Below are positions 44,054 to 55,079 of a stretch of DNA of 64,000 bases, piece by piece (the stretch's first letter is position 1; each line of letters starts with the position of its first letter). The notes below the pieces were generated by a model that saw nothing but the letters and a program-made list of their open reading frames with translations, was not told where the DNA came from and ran no database searches. Source of the stretch: Ottelia alismoides (taxonomy: Eukaryota; Streptophyta; Magnoliopsida; Alismatales; Hydrocharitaceae); contig JAZKJV010010760.1 in the NCBI GenBank assembly GCA_037367405.1, positions 388,001 through 452,000 of the forward strand, given 5' to 3'. The position numbers and the translations under genes were made by a program.

Positions 44054-46311
44054 GCAACCTCGGCTCCAACACCACTTATCCACAATGTCTATAATTAATA
44101 CCCATCACCTTCCTTCACCTCTTCGATCCCTTCTTCTCCACCATAACCCCAAAAAAATCAACCTAGGATTGAGCCCCGTCATGATAGGAAGCAGGCACTC
44201 CAAGTTGTGGAGAGGATAAGGCAGAGAGAAGTCAGTCCACCATCTCTGGAGTTCTCTCCATGTGGTTCTCTGCTCCTTGGTCCTCTGACCTGGTACGAGC
44301 TATAACTCTAGGTTTTTATTTGATTTTTAATTCCTTATTTTAATCCTACATTTCACTTCTATCATTTCCTTTTAATTTAATGTATTTTAGCGAAGTTGTA
44401 GTTTGTCGGAGTACTGGGCTTTGGCCATCTATTCCATTGTGATTCCAACCTTATTTTGATGCGTAAACATCTCAACCACTATCCTGATCAGGTTCTTCAT
44501 CTAATCCTCCACCCAGATCACCTCGACCTTGGATCGATTTGCGAATCTGATCTCTGCCCCCCACCTTTATTAGAGACCTCCCCCTTGTGCTTTTCGACTT
44601 TATTTTAGGTCGAGGCTATTCACTCTCAAGCCTTGAGTGTTTTTGTGCAGGATACAACTCATGAGGAGCCATCTGAGATGGGATTGATATAACATAACCT
44701 CCAAGTCCCTAAGAAGAATAATCCTTATAGGCCTCCTCTGAGGAGGCATGGACAATACTGAGCACATTTGCATGTGTGTGTACCTCCCAGGAACGATCCG
44801 GGCCACTCGGCAAGGATGAAGGATGTCTGAGCTAGGAGGAATCGACGATTGAAGATGGACAGGGAAGTTTTTCTTCCCAGTTCTTACTGACTACCTCGGA
44901 GTCATTGGATGAAGAAGACATTCTAGATCTAATCTGGAGCTTCCATTTAAGGAAAAGCGGTACATCACCTAGGTCGTTGGATTTAAACGGAAATTATGTG
45001 GCATAACAATAGCCATTCATCTACAACCCCACACGCCCCACATGTGGACTCCGGGCTTTCACACCAACCCCGTGCCTTTTTATCTTTGTATTTAGTCTTA
45101 TAAATGTAATATTACGTGTAATATTTTTAATAGAAATGCAATTGAGCCCTCGAGCTTCGGTGTTATTGCATTTAGGTCATTTCGCCTCATGTATAGCGCC
45201 ATATGAGGTTCTGTAAATATTGCTTGTATGCCCTTTATATATTAGGATGGGTAATGAAATGAAGTTTTAAGTTTTTTAAATTACAAACAAGTCCTTCTAA
45301 GTTGTGGATTTTTATTTTATGTCTACTATTCCTATTAAATATTTTATTTTATGTAAAAATTGTAGGAAAATAAGGATAAATGCATGGGACTTAGTTTTAT
45401 CACGTATATTTGTCATGTGGCATTTAACTTAATTTTCCTATTTTTTACCAATATAATAATGTACTTTATTCCATGTTTACCATATAAAAATCCAAAAATT
45501 TAGAAAATATCTTTAAAAATTCAATATATATAATCTTAATTATAGTATATTCTACAATATATCCAACCATAACCAAAAAATAGAAAAAATAAAACATAAA
45601 ACTGATAAAACCCTAAAAATCTTATAAAAATTAACAAAAATTATAAAAAAAATCCAAAAATTTTCTTTCTCTGAATTTTCTTTATTTTTTATATATTATA
45701 CATTTAAAATAGTTTTGGTTTATTTTAGACTTAATAAAATTTATTAAATCCGAAACAATATAGGATAATTAATATATTCATTGTTTTGTATATTTTATTA
45801 CTTAAAAACCAATAAAAATTAAAAAAATTATATAAAAATTACCAAAAATAGAGAAAAAAATAAAAAAGATAAAAACATTTTTTTGACTTATTTGACTTAT
45901 TTATAAATAGATAAATCTATATTAACTATGTATATTGTATATTACTTTTATATAAAATCTAATATCTTTTATTATATATCTTATTTTAAAAATCTAGAAG
46001 AAATTAAAATTTTGCAAAATTTAAAACAAATTTAAACTTTAAAAATAAAAAATATAATACAATTATAAATCTATAAAAATAAATATAATTAAAAACCCAC
46101 AAAAAAGAAAAATCTACAAAAAAAATTATTATTAATTAGCAATAATTATTAATAATTACATACCATGCATTTTATCTCCTAGTATTCGACACTCTACTTG
46201 CCTTATACGCATATTCATGTAGAGTTATAATTAATTTTAACATATGCACACTTGATTGATTTATCATATATTGTAGGTTAATTGTTGTCTAAATTTGGAT
46301 TAGTCGACACA
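44054..46311 (+). repeat. P1b 3' LTR, second part
   Basis: This continues the LTR broken at 28784. It has the rest of a GC-rich block (to about 45080) with a donor-like CTG|GTACGAG at 44290, a zone of TTGCA..TAGG.C units (45100-45260), an AT-rich zone (45300-46150) and an end near TCGACACA (46311) comparable to the end of P1a. Together with 27394-28784 it makes about 3.65 kb, close to the 3.69 kb of P1a. No gene is seen. Confidence 0.75.
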
Positions 46312-46764
46312 ACGATTAGTGTGTTAGTTTGTTATCGCATTACGACAGGTCCTGCTCAACAGGTGATAAAGTCGGCAGGAGATAATGAAAGAGAAAATTA
46401 GGAGTGTTTAATAATAAACTTTACAATTATTATCACCCTTGTGACCGAACTTGTAGTTAACCCAGCCTAACATGTTATGATGCTTGGGGTTGACATGGTA
46501 CATATAAACAAGATAATAAGACTAGATCCAATTTTCAACTTCATGATCAACATTACATTTAAAAAAGATTTTTTTTGCATTTGTTGTACCATGAAAAGTC
46601 TGTCACAGACTGCTTGGTTTTGAGTTGGCACCATCTGGCCTATTCCAATATTAAACTATGCAGATCTGATAACGAACGTCAGAAAGAGATTTCCTTTTTT
46701 GCTTATAATGTATTTGGACTAAACATTTCACATCCTTTTTTGTACCATAATTACGGGTTCTAGC
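46312..46764. other. Unassigned, gene-free
   Basis: No recognisable motif. A 62-codon ORF at 46575-46763 has no feature of note. It may be host DNA flanking P1b. Confidence 0.4.
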
Positions 46765-47208
46765 TATTAGGAATATGAGTCATATTATGATTGAGAATTC
46801 GAAAGGAATGGGATTCCAAATCCTAATAATTATTGAGTTTTATACATTGTGTGATTCTTATATGAATAGGACTATGAGTTTGTAATTAGGCTATATATAG
46901 AGATAGTGGGAGGCATTGCCACTATACTACAAACAACCACAAGAGAGGCAACAGGAGAGAGAGAGAAAGGGAACAAAGAGAGTTCTATATGTTGTTTTAT
47001 TTAGTGATTTTCTTCTCTAGTGCTCGCGAGAGATGACCAGTCGCCATCATATCTAGTTGTCTTCATTTTCACGTATTTTGTGGTGATGATCGATTGTGCA
47101 TTCGCATCCGTAACCGGTGGCTCATCCCCACCAATCGTAATTCGAGCATAGGCGATACTAGTTAGTGTCCCTAATACCAAGTCTATTCTATTTTCTCCGC
47201 AACACACA
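46765..47208 (+). repeat. Candidate solo copia-type LTR
   Basis: The segment has the layout of a short copia LTR: AT-rich start (TATTAGGAATATGAGTC), TATA box GGCTATATATAGAG (46891-46904), a purine-rich GAGAGAGAG leader, and an end near CTCCGCAACACA. No PBS, partner LTR or clear target duplication was found, so borders are approximate. A minus-strand ORF at 47001-47246 crosses it and is not supported. Confidence 0.4.
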
Positions 47209-47219
47209 ACGTATGTGAT

Positions 47220-47693
47220 GCTGATCGGGGAAACAAATACGCCCAAACACCATCAAACACGTAAGACGCAAACAAACGGATTTACAAGGTTCACCATGTG
47301 GAATAGGACCCTGCAACTGGGCTACGTCCTTGGGCAATGGTAATTGATTTTTACTATGTGGAGAAAGAAAGAAATACATGGGATACTAAAGAGCCCTAAC
47401 CCTAGGGATTATATATAGTACTCGCGTACAAACGTATCCTTGAATAGAAACAGATCCATATACCTTAATACAAATAGAACCGCTCCTAAACATTTCCATC
47501 AGGGGCATTGCCCCCACACCCCCGTAGAGGGGCGTGCACCTACTCCCCACCCCCCCCCCCCCCCCCCGACCTCCTCCCCCATGCTTGTTGACCATGCAGC
47601 AGGACCCCAGCCATATTGGGTATGGTATAATAGGGTTTGCATACTTGGTTCTTCAATTTTCGTCAGATGGTTAGGATTCAAGGCATATCAATA
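47220..47693 (-). repeat. 3' LTR of a Ty1/copia remnant
   Basis: On the minus strand a degraded polypurine tract (AAGGTGGA, about 47698-47705) precedes an LTR that begins near ATTGATATGCC, has a TATA box (TACTATATATAATCC, near 47408-47422) and a typical copia U5 with TTGCGTCTTACGTGTTTGATG, ending near CCCCGATCAGCA. The coding remnant immediately upstream supports it. It contains the C-run at 47550-47567. Confidence 0.65.
47550..47567. repeat. Poly-C tract
   Basis: An uninterrupted C run of about 18 bases inside a C-rich stretch. Its length is likely unstable in the genome and in sequencing. Confidence 0.8.
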
Positions 47694-47761
47694 ATGTCCA
47701 CCTTGAATTGAATCCTTTGAGAAGCTTTTCCAAGCTTCGTCATCTCGCTGCCTGCCCCTCC

Positions 47762-48254
47762 TTGGGGTTACTACCAACTGTCGACATTGAGCAAGTCCAA
47801 ACAGTATTTAAACTTACTTCCAGGAACTACCTTTATGAACATACTGGATAGATTATATGTTTGTTTCAACCTTCTTCACCTTGATCCTCTTCTTAGAATG
47901 AATGAAGTGATATCTAGTATCTATGTGCTTGGTCCTTTCATTATGCGCATGATCCTTGTCTAAGCATATCGCACTAAGACTGTCACAATATACTATAGCA
48001 TGGTCTTGTTGTAGATTGAGATCTCCAACTAAGCCCTTTAACCAGATGCATTCCTTTGCATCCTCTATCAAGGCCATGTACTCCGCCATTGTGGTAGACA
48101 AAGTAATTGATGGCTACAAGGTAGCCTTCCAATTGATGATCGAATTCTCTGAAGTAAAGTCAAATCCTGTCATTGATCTCCTCCCATCGACATCTTGACA
48201 AGTCCGTAATATGCCATGTTTAGTTGTCATGAATTCTCGTGCATTTAAAATTAA
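47762..48254 (-). pseudogene. pol: Ty1/copia RNase H, C-terminal end of pol (broken)
   Basis: The minus strand encodes DVDGRRSMTGF, INWKATL, then after a frame change MSTTMAEYMAL, IWLKGLVGDL, VYCDSLSAICL and RTKHIDTRYHFI, the standard run of copia RNase H with the catalytic Glu in AEYMAL and Asp in YCDS. It degrades to ILFGLAQC at the C-terminus near 47770. RT and everything upstream are missing because the M3 LTR begins at about 48255. The role would be degradation of RNA in RNA-DNA hybrids; this piece is dead. Confidence 0.9.
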
Positions 48255-51200
48255 TGTTGTTTCGTTGTAGGTGGGCAATCGGAATCGGTCAAGAAATAAC
48301 CACAATTAATTAATTCAATTTTCAATCGCATGGTTTTTGTTTATTTTACTTGGGCAAGTCCCAAGTCGAACTCAAGAAGGCAAAGGAGCAACCTAGAAAT
48401 TTGCCTTTCAAAGTTCGTGCACGGTTTTTGAGACGATCTTTTTTTGTATTTTTAATGCAAGTTTAGGATGCAAAATGCAACTTTGGTCAATTTTAAGGAC
48501 TAGAAAATGAAAATCAATCAAACGATGTCCGAAAAATATGAAACTTGGCCAAGATGACAATTATGATGAACTTAAGATAAATTTATCCAAGATCTATCAC
48601 TATGTGATTGATCTTAGAAAAATCCTAAACATCAAAAATATAAAATTTATTACCTATTAAAAATTAAACATTGAAATATAAAAAATGATTTTTATAAGGC
48701 AAATTATGCTTGCAATTGCAAATCTTTTTTGGCACGATGTACCATACAACTAAATCTACAATCCATATTTTTTTAGCAATTTTCAGAGCTATGGTTAATT
48801 ATTTATGAGTTTTCAAGCACAAAATGGGCAAAATATGTAATTTTCCACAAAATAATTAATTATTAATTAACCACTGATCACAAAAATGTCAAACATATAC
48901 CATAATGTAGAGAATTAGTTTAAGAACATCATGTTATTTTTGAATAATAAAAATATGCAATGTAGAGGTTCAAAAATAAAGGGGGAACACGGGGGTATTA
49001 CTGTAATTACAGTAAAAAAATAAAAATGAAAATAACCAGAGAATGGATTAAAATATAAATATCGATTCACTAGGGGTATGATCGTAAAATTTCTAAGCAG
49101 TCATGTCCTAAGCACATGACCCTTCGTTGGCGAGGATTGATGTGGGAATATGCTCAGCATCGGGGGCATATGCGCAATTCCTCCAGAGAGTCATGTGAGG
49201 ATCATGTGCAAGCAGGTTGACTCGGGAAGTGGCTCGATACGAAGCTTTACATGGTGGTTTGACTTCCTTCGGGGACACCCGAGGCACCAGATTTGGACTC
49301 GAGGCTAGCTTTTAATCTGAAACATTGATAATGTCTAAAGCTAATGACTAGGATCGAGGATGCGTCAATGGATATGATGATTGGAGTTCTTCATCCGGTG
49401 GTTACTAAAGACTGATCCCAGTTGAGAAGCGACTGAGGATCGAAGCAAGCACGAGGCAGAGCAGCAGAGCGGGGGAAGTACGCCTGGAGCTATTGGCTGG
49501 AGCGGCTGACACATGGACGTGGGTTGTCAGGTTGGTGGCTCTTGGAAGACAGGTGCAGAGGTGTGAAGGACTCCAGCTGTTAAAGAAGACAGGTGTTCGT
49601 CGCTGGCGATGAAGCAACTAAAGTCGTCGACGATGATGGTGGTTCTTGGAGTGAGCGCGGGGTTATGCGGGCGATTTGGTAGGGAAATAGGCGTGTCTTC
49701 TTTAGCGATGTTGATGTTGTCGATGGCGAGGGAGCGGTTGAAAGTATGGCTCATCAGCAATAAAGAGGCTGGCGGTTCTTGAAGATGATGAAGTTGATCT
49801 GGTGGTTGGGGATTGAGTCTTGTTCGGTGAAGCAGAGATGAAATCGAGGGGGAGGATGGTGGATGTACGTTGAAGTGCGATGGGGGCTAATGAGAGTATA
49901 GAATAAAGGTGATGAGGAGGGAGGAGAAGAAGTACCTGAAGGTACGACTCGACGGCAATGAAGCCTGAGTGGAGCAGCTGCTCGATGAATGAGTTGTTGC
50001 GACGAGGCCAATGAAGCCTCGGATCTCGTCATTGGAGGAAGTAGAAGTCAAGCTGTCACCACCAAAGGGTCTTCTTCTATTGTTGGTGATCGGTGGATGG
50101 GTCTCAAGGATGAGGGATGGGGGAGTTAAATAAGAGGCGAGGCTAGGGTGGATGGCGGTCGGAGATTGGATGCGTTGAAGATTCGATGGAGATTTAGACG
50201 AGATGTGATTGGATCGAGAAGAGATTTGGTGACGATCGGGAAGGTGACGGCCAGAGATTACGGGGATGACAGCGGTGAGGTGGAGATTTCATGGTGGCGA
50301 TGGAGGTTGATTTGGGAAAGTTGGGGGAAGATGACGGAGGAAGGAGGTGGCTCATGGGCCGTCCGATCGGCTGAAGATCGGATGGCCCAGATGAAGCCAC
50401 ATGGTAGGGTTTTTTATTTTTTTAAATTTTTTTAAAACATTTTTAAATTTTTTTAATAAAAATAAATGAAAATAAAATCCAAAAATGGGTGACATGTGGC
50501 GGCTCCAGGATTCTGCCACGTGTCAACCCCAAAAAAATCGAAAAATTAATACATTGATAAATACGTAAGAATAGTGAATGACCTCGGATCGGAAATTTTT
50601 TTCACGAAAGTTGCTCGTCTCGATGATATCAACAACTTCATGAAGACATCAAAACCAAAATCGATCATTTGCGCAAAGTGATATTTTTGGGGTGTCTCAT
50701 GTACATAGAATACCTTGATTTTTGGGTTTTATACTTTTTTGCCTTTTTTAAACCATATAAAAATCCGGAAAAATATGATAAAATAAAAAATAAATATTTA
50801 TTAATATATTTTTTGCATTTTTATTAAGTAAGAAAAAGAAGAAATAAAATAAAATACGAAAAAGACAATTTTGTACAAACATTTAGTGAAGATTCGGACA
50901 CAGTTTTTTTCTTTGATTTCAAGTTCTATTTGGATTTGGATTTTTACGCATTACAATAAAACTTTTATAAAAGAAGATAAATAGAAAATACAATAAAATG
51001 GATTAATTATGTACATAAAATAGTAGGTCAAAAACCGCTAAAATACAAAATGTACAAAAGAGGCCCAAAACCCAATTCACTTGAGCTTGGTCTTGTTTTG
51101 AAGGTAATTGAATATACATTAGTTCAAAAGTGAATAGAATCAAATTGGACACTATATGAGGAAGATATTAAGGTTTTAGTTTGAAAATCCTAGAACTAGG

Positions 51201-51528
51201 GTTTGGGCTTTTGGTCCACTTATTTAGGTTAGTGATTTTTTGTATTTTTCATTTAATCTTGTCAGTGATATGTACACAATGGAGGTGGTTTCAGGACATT
51301 TGGAGTTAGCATGAATTAGTTAAAAATTGGGGAAGTTAGGCTATTTACAGGTCAATTGGACTGTGATTTTTGGCATCTTATTTTGTGCAATAATAAGTGA
51401 TAAAATGCCATTCTTATAAAAAACATGCATTAATGCTAATTATGCACTATGAATGAAGAAATGCCAAAGAATTTTAGGGATTTGAGCTTAATTAATTGGT
51501 TTTAGAGTGATGAATCTGAGATTCATCA
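48255..51528 (-). repeat. M3 3' LTR (about 3.27 kb)
   Basis: The right border is fixed by the PPT and the terminal hairpin TGATGAATCTGAGATTCATCA (51508-51528, palindromic). The left border at TGTTGTTTCG (48255) is inferred from the switch to copia coding sequence. The U5 part (about 48290-48420) resembles the LARD U5 (TTGGGCTTGCCCAAG-like phrase). A GC-rich block lies at 49080-50410, with CACGTGTC at 50517 and a CAG|GTAC donor-like site at 49935. The ORFs inside overlap on both strands and are not called. Confidence 0.8.
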
Positions 51529-51563
51529 TCCCCCTATACTTAAATCATGCTCATCCCTGAGCA
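51529..51563 (-). promoter_or_regulatory. PPT and upstream stem-loop of M3
   Basis: On the minus strand TGCTCA-GGGA-TGAGCA (51563-51548) is followed by AAGTATAGGGGGA (51541-51529) and the LTR. The stem is the covariant form of the LARD stem. Confidence 0.88.
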
Positions 51564-52899
51564 TCAAAATAAATGCCATGAGATGAAATGAGATTGTCTT
51601 CTATACCAAGATCATGAGCTGAAGGTAAAAGTAAAACTATACCCGACCTTTGGATTATTAGTTTGGCGGAACTTCTATGAGACTTAGAATTTTAAAATAA
51701 ACAGCCTTCAAGTTCTACACATCATTGTCACAGATTCGGCTCAGAGGACATCTTAGATCGATCCTCCTCCCAAAGCATACCCAATAAATATTGAACAATT
51801 GACTCATGTGTGTGAAAGGTTTTAGCTCTTCCCAGAATGTCGGACTACCATGCAAACCTCCTCTCCAATAACTCATCTTCGGGGAGACAGGTATTTCCTT
51901 CTAAGGTCTGTCACGATGTGTTCACTATAAAATATAGGGAAAAGTTAAAGGAAGGAGAAAAGAACTGGAGGGTGGACCTTTTTAGTCAGATATTTATTTG
52001 GTAATGGCTTCTTTGTATTTGGATTTTTGGTGGTTCTGCTTGGATCTTGTTATGCTCCTACAGATATAGAATTTTTTTTCCATCATATTTTGGGGTCTTA
52101 GAAAAAATTGTGCCCAATTGTCCATCCCTTTTTCGAAGCTTTATTTCAACACGTACTCTGGTCTTTAGATGTCCATGCTACCAGAAACGAAACTCACACA
52201 GTCTTCCAACACCCCGTCTGAGTTGAGCTAAGTGCATAGTGTGAGAGTTCAAATTAATTCCTTATTCTAGAGTCCTTCCCAGAATGAAGAGACCAGGTTA
52301 GACACTAAGAGTCAAACTCTGCAAATTGTCATGTGGAACTCAAAGAATTAAGTCAAAGACCTGAAGCTTCTAAAATCTTATTTCGCGGTGATGTTCCTCT
52401 GAAAATTAGGCGGATTAAGGTCAAGTCCAGACCACTTTTGATTTATGCTCATAACTCGATTCAGAACCGAAGGGCTTTTCACAAATGCAAATGCATGTAA
52501 TGCTGGAGGAAGTGCAAGTGTGTGAAATGCATACACAATTTTTTTACTTTCGTGGAAATTTTTTTTTGAAAAGTTTTTTTTACTTTTTTATGTGAAAATG
52601 AATAAGAAACCATTTTTAAAAAAAATAGTTAGACACAGTCAGTGTTAGTAGAAAAACTTTTTTTGTTTTGTTTTTTTATTTTGTTTTTTTTATGTTTTGT
52701 TCGTTACCCACCTCGTAAATACATATAGACTTATGCGAAAGTATGAGCTATGGGTAAAATATATACACAATATACATACACACCCCATACTTAGCGAGTG
52801 ATGTGTCCTCAGAGCACAAGGAGCATAAAGAAGACATAGCTCGGGCTAAGCGTAAGAGAGTGAAAGAAAAAGAAAAAACAAGATAGATCGATCTGCCCA
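51564..52899 (-). other. M3 3' non-coding region
   Basis: No ORF of note. In element sense it shares GTTCCGCCAAACTAATAATCC and TTAGAAGGAAATACCT with P1a and P1b, and a stretch with CTCTCACAC...TGTTGGAAGA with the LARD 3' internal region (about 33690). A run of T-rich low-complexity DNA lies at 52540-52700. Confidence 0.7.
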
Positions 52900-53135
52900 C
52901 TATACTTAGGTTGTAAACAATCTAAGTATAGAAGAAGAGTGAAAATGAGGCGATCGGGATATGTGAATGAGAAGAGTATATACAGATGGGTATCGGTTCC
53001 CCCTATACTTAGGCTATGGTCAGCCTAAGTACGGAAGAGGGGTGGAAATGAGGCGATCGTGAGAAGGAGTTTGATGAGGGGAATGGTATATACATATGGC
53101 ATCGGTCCCCCTCTATACTTAGGCCTTGCCCTAAG
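52900..53135 (-). repeat. Hairpin plus polypurine array of M3 (3 units)
   Basis: Units are at about 52901-52928 (8-bp stem ATACTTAG/CTAAGTAT), 53005-53031 (11-base arm ATACTTAGGCT pairing with AGCCTAAGTA plus one mismatch) and 53117-53138 (TACTTAGG/CCTAAGTA). In element sense the second and third are followed by TATAGGGGG or TATAGAGGGGG. Spacing is about 105-110 bp. Confidence 0.88.
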
Positions 53136-53444
53136 TAGAGGAAGAAGATGTACAAGGAGACCAATGCGGTCGGGAGGGAGGGTGGGTAGCCGATGATTAA
53201 GGCGGTTTTCGGCCGATCTTTTTGTGAGCTTGTGGTGGGAGATCGTAATGATAAGAAGGAGATGAAGCATATGATTCCCAACCATTATCAGTGTTATCTT
53301 CAGAGAAATCATGCTGGAGAGTAGATGAAGCGTATGAATCGGATGAAAGATAACCATCATCGGAGTTATCCTCAGAGGAATAGTATTTGAAAGTGGAGGA
53401 GGCACTCCAGATATTCTTGTCTTTTAGTTTCTTCAGTTGTTTTC

Positions 53445-54230
53445 TCAGTATTTGTTCCTTCTTGGGATAAGCGATTTGTCCTCGGATGAATACTCGTAAG
53501 CACCAGTCTCAATAAGCTCATAAGAAATTATTCCGGTATATTTGATGAGAACAAGAGAATCGGCTTTGAATGAATAACAGTGAGGAACAGGAGTTGTCCA
53601 ACGGGAATCGATGTTTGGATCCTTGCGAAGGTAGGGTTCTAAGACTACCGAATAGACCTCACTCATGTAGATTACCTTTTTCGGTCCTGATGAGGAACCA
53701 TAGGACAATTCCTCTTCCGGAATTTCAAAGGTGACTTTCTTTTTAGATAATGGAGCAGTCACTTTGTTTCGTGAAGGTGCTGATCCTGGGAGTGAGGTGC
53801 TGACACTTGAGTCTCTAGATGAATAACCATTAAAAGTTTTCTCCTTGGTCGGTGTTCGTCCCGCGTATTTGTTCTTAGTTTTCTTGATGTTGGTGCATTC
53901 CTGAGTTGGATTGATTTGTTCAAGGTAGTCAGAGAAGGTTGACTCAGGGTGAACCCATGCATATGTCTCAGGATCATATAAGAAACACTTTTTCTTTGGT
54001 GAGAGCCGCAGGAAATGGAATAGTGGGGAGAGTCTCTGCATGTTCGTTCACAATTGACTTGATGTTGGAGCATTCCTGTGTCGGGTTGATTTGATCAAGG
54101 TAGTCACAGAACGTTTCGGCCGACTCAAGGTGTGCCCATGCATAAGTCGCAGGATCATATGAGTCATATATTGGATTTTCCATGGTGAGAGCAGCTGGGA
54201 TGGAACAGGGGGGAGTGTTTCTAAATCAAT
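53445..54230 (-). pseudogene. M3 spacer ORF with internal duplication, function unknown
   Basis: A 198-codon open frame (53445-54041) and an overlapping frame (to 54183) encode two related copies of a motif: YDPATYAWAHLES ... DYLDQINPTQECSNIK and YDPETYAWVHPES ... DYLEQINPTQECTNIK, about 170 bases apart. The rest is Ser/Lys-rich (KKVTFEIPEEELSYGSSS) and ends ELIETGAYEYSSED. It lies directly after protease, where M0 has a spacer before RT. It is among the longest intact frames in the element. I recognise no domain; it may be the enlarged PR-RT spacer. Confidence 0.55.
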
Positions 54231-54329
54231 AGTCTCATCAACAACCGCTATCTCAGGTGTAGCAATGGGGTAGGGCTCATCTACCGCTTGATGATTATGG
54301 TTGTCGAGGGCTTTGTGGGTTGCCTCAGA

Positions 54330-54690
54330 AAATCATGGTTCATCGAATACTTGTTGAGATCGAAGCGCTCCCAATGCTGTAAAGTTGAGTTCCCGAGTCT
54401 CACACTCAATAATTGCTTTAGCCAATGCCAAGAATGGCTTTCCGAGAATGATTGGAGACTGGGTGAATTCTCCTTGATGCTTAGTATCAATAATTGTGAA
54501 GTCTACTTTGAGCGGAGCACCTTGGAATGTAACGATGACCAAAACGGTTCCTCTCGGCCGCTTTATCGATCGATCAGCCAATTGAACGATCTCATGTATC
54601 TTCTAGATAGGTCTGAGTTTGAGCTCGTGAAATACAGAGGTCGGGAGGATATTAATTAGTGAGTCGTCATCAATTTGAGCATGGTTAAAA
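54330..54690 (-). pseudogene. M3 aspartic protease remnant
   Basis: The minus strand shows DDDSLINILPTSVFHELKL, then a TAG, then VQLADRSIKRPRG and PIILGKPFLALAKAIIECE. These match M0 protease, but the active-site block LLDSGSSINLIP has lost its Gly-Ser-Ser and is shortened. ILGKPFL is intact in the frame 54333-54581. Homology is clear; catalysis is very unlikely. Confidence 0.82.
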
Positions 54691-55079
54691 TTGTGTCTTT
54701 AATTCCACAGATAAATCTCGGCAACCGCTTCACTGTGCAGCTCTTGGTTTTTGTCCTCAACACCAAGGAGGTGGCCATTGACAAGATATGCCTCTCAGTC
54801 TTTCTTATGCTGCTCGACTTTTTCATCATTAATTTGTTCATTATGGATCCTTTAAGGTCGGGGAAGTGTTCAATGGCCTATATAAAAGGAAGTTCAAAAA
54901 TTAATCTTCTCTCTAGTGCTTCCGGTACACCAGGATCCAAATTCTTCAGATCTTCTTCAGTTTCAATTTTTATGTATTTTTCTGGATTTTCAATTTTTGG
55001 GTGTTTTTTTATTATTTCATTTTTTGGTATTTTTAGTGTGGTATGTGGATGTGGTGTTTTCCGTAGATGAGCAGGGGTT
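54691..55079 (-). pseudogene. M3 pre-protease segment
   Basis: Frames at 54656-54841 and 54878-55156 are in register and encode a Lys/Asn/Glu-rich stretch, IKIETEEDLKNLDPGVPEALE, then FELPFI, and after a stop LMMKKSSSIRKTERHILSMATS. This is the counterpart of the M0 block before protease (GVVEILQ ... AMEYMP ... KHIL). Role unknown. Confidence 0.65.

Noticed and set aside
47550..47567. Poly-C tract considered as a telomere-like or i-motif element
   Set aside because: A single homopolymer run inside a copia LTR; nothing else supports a function.
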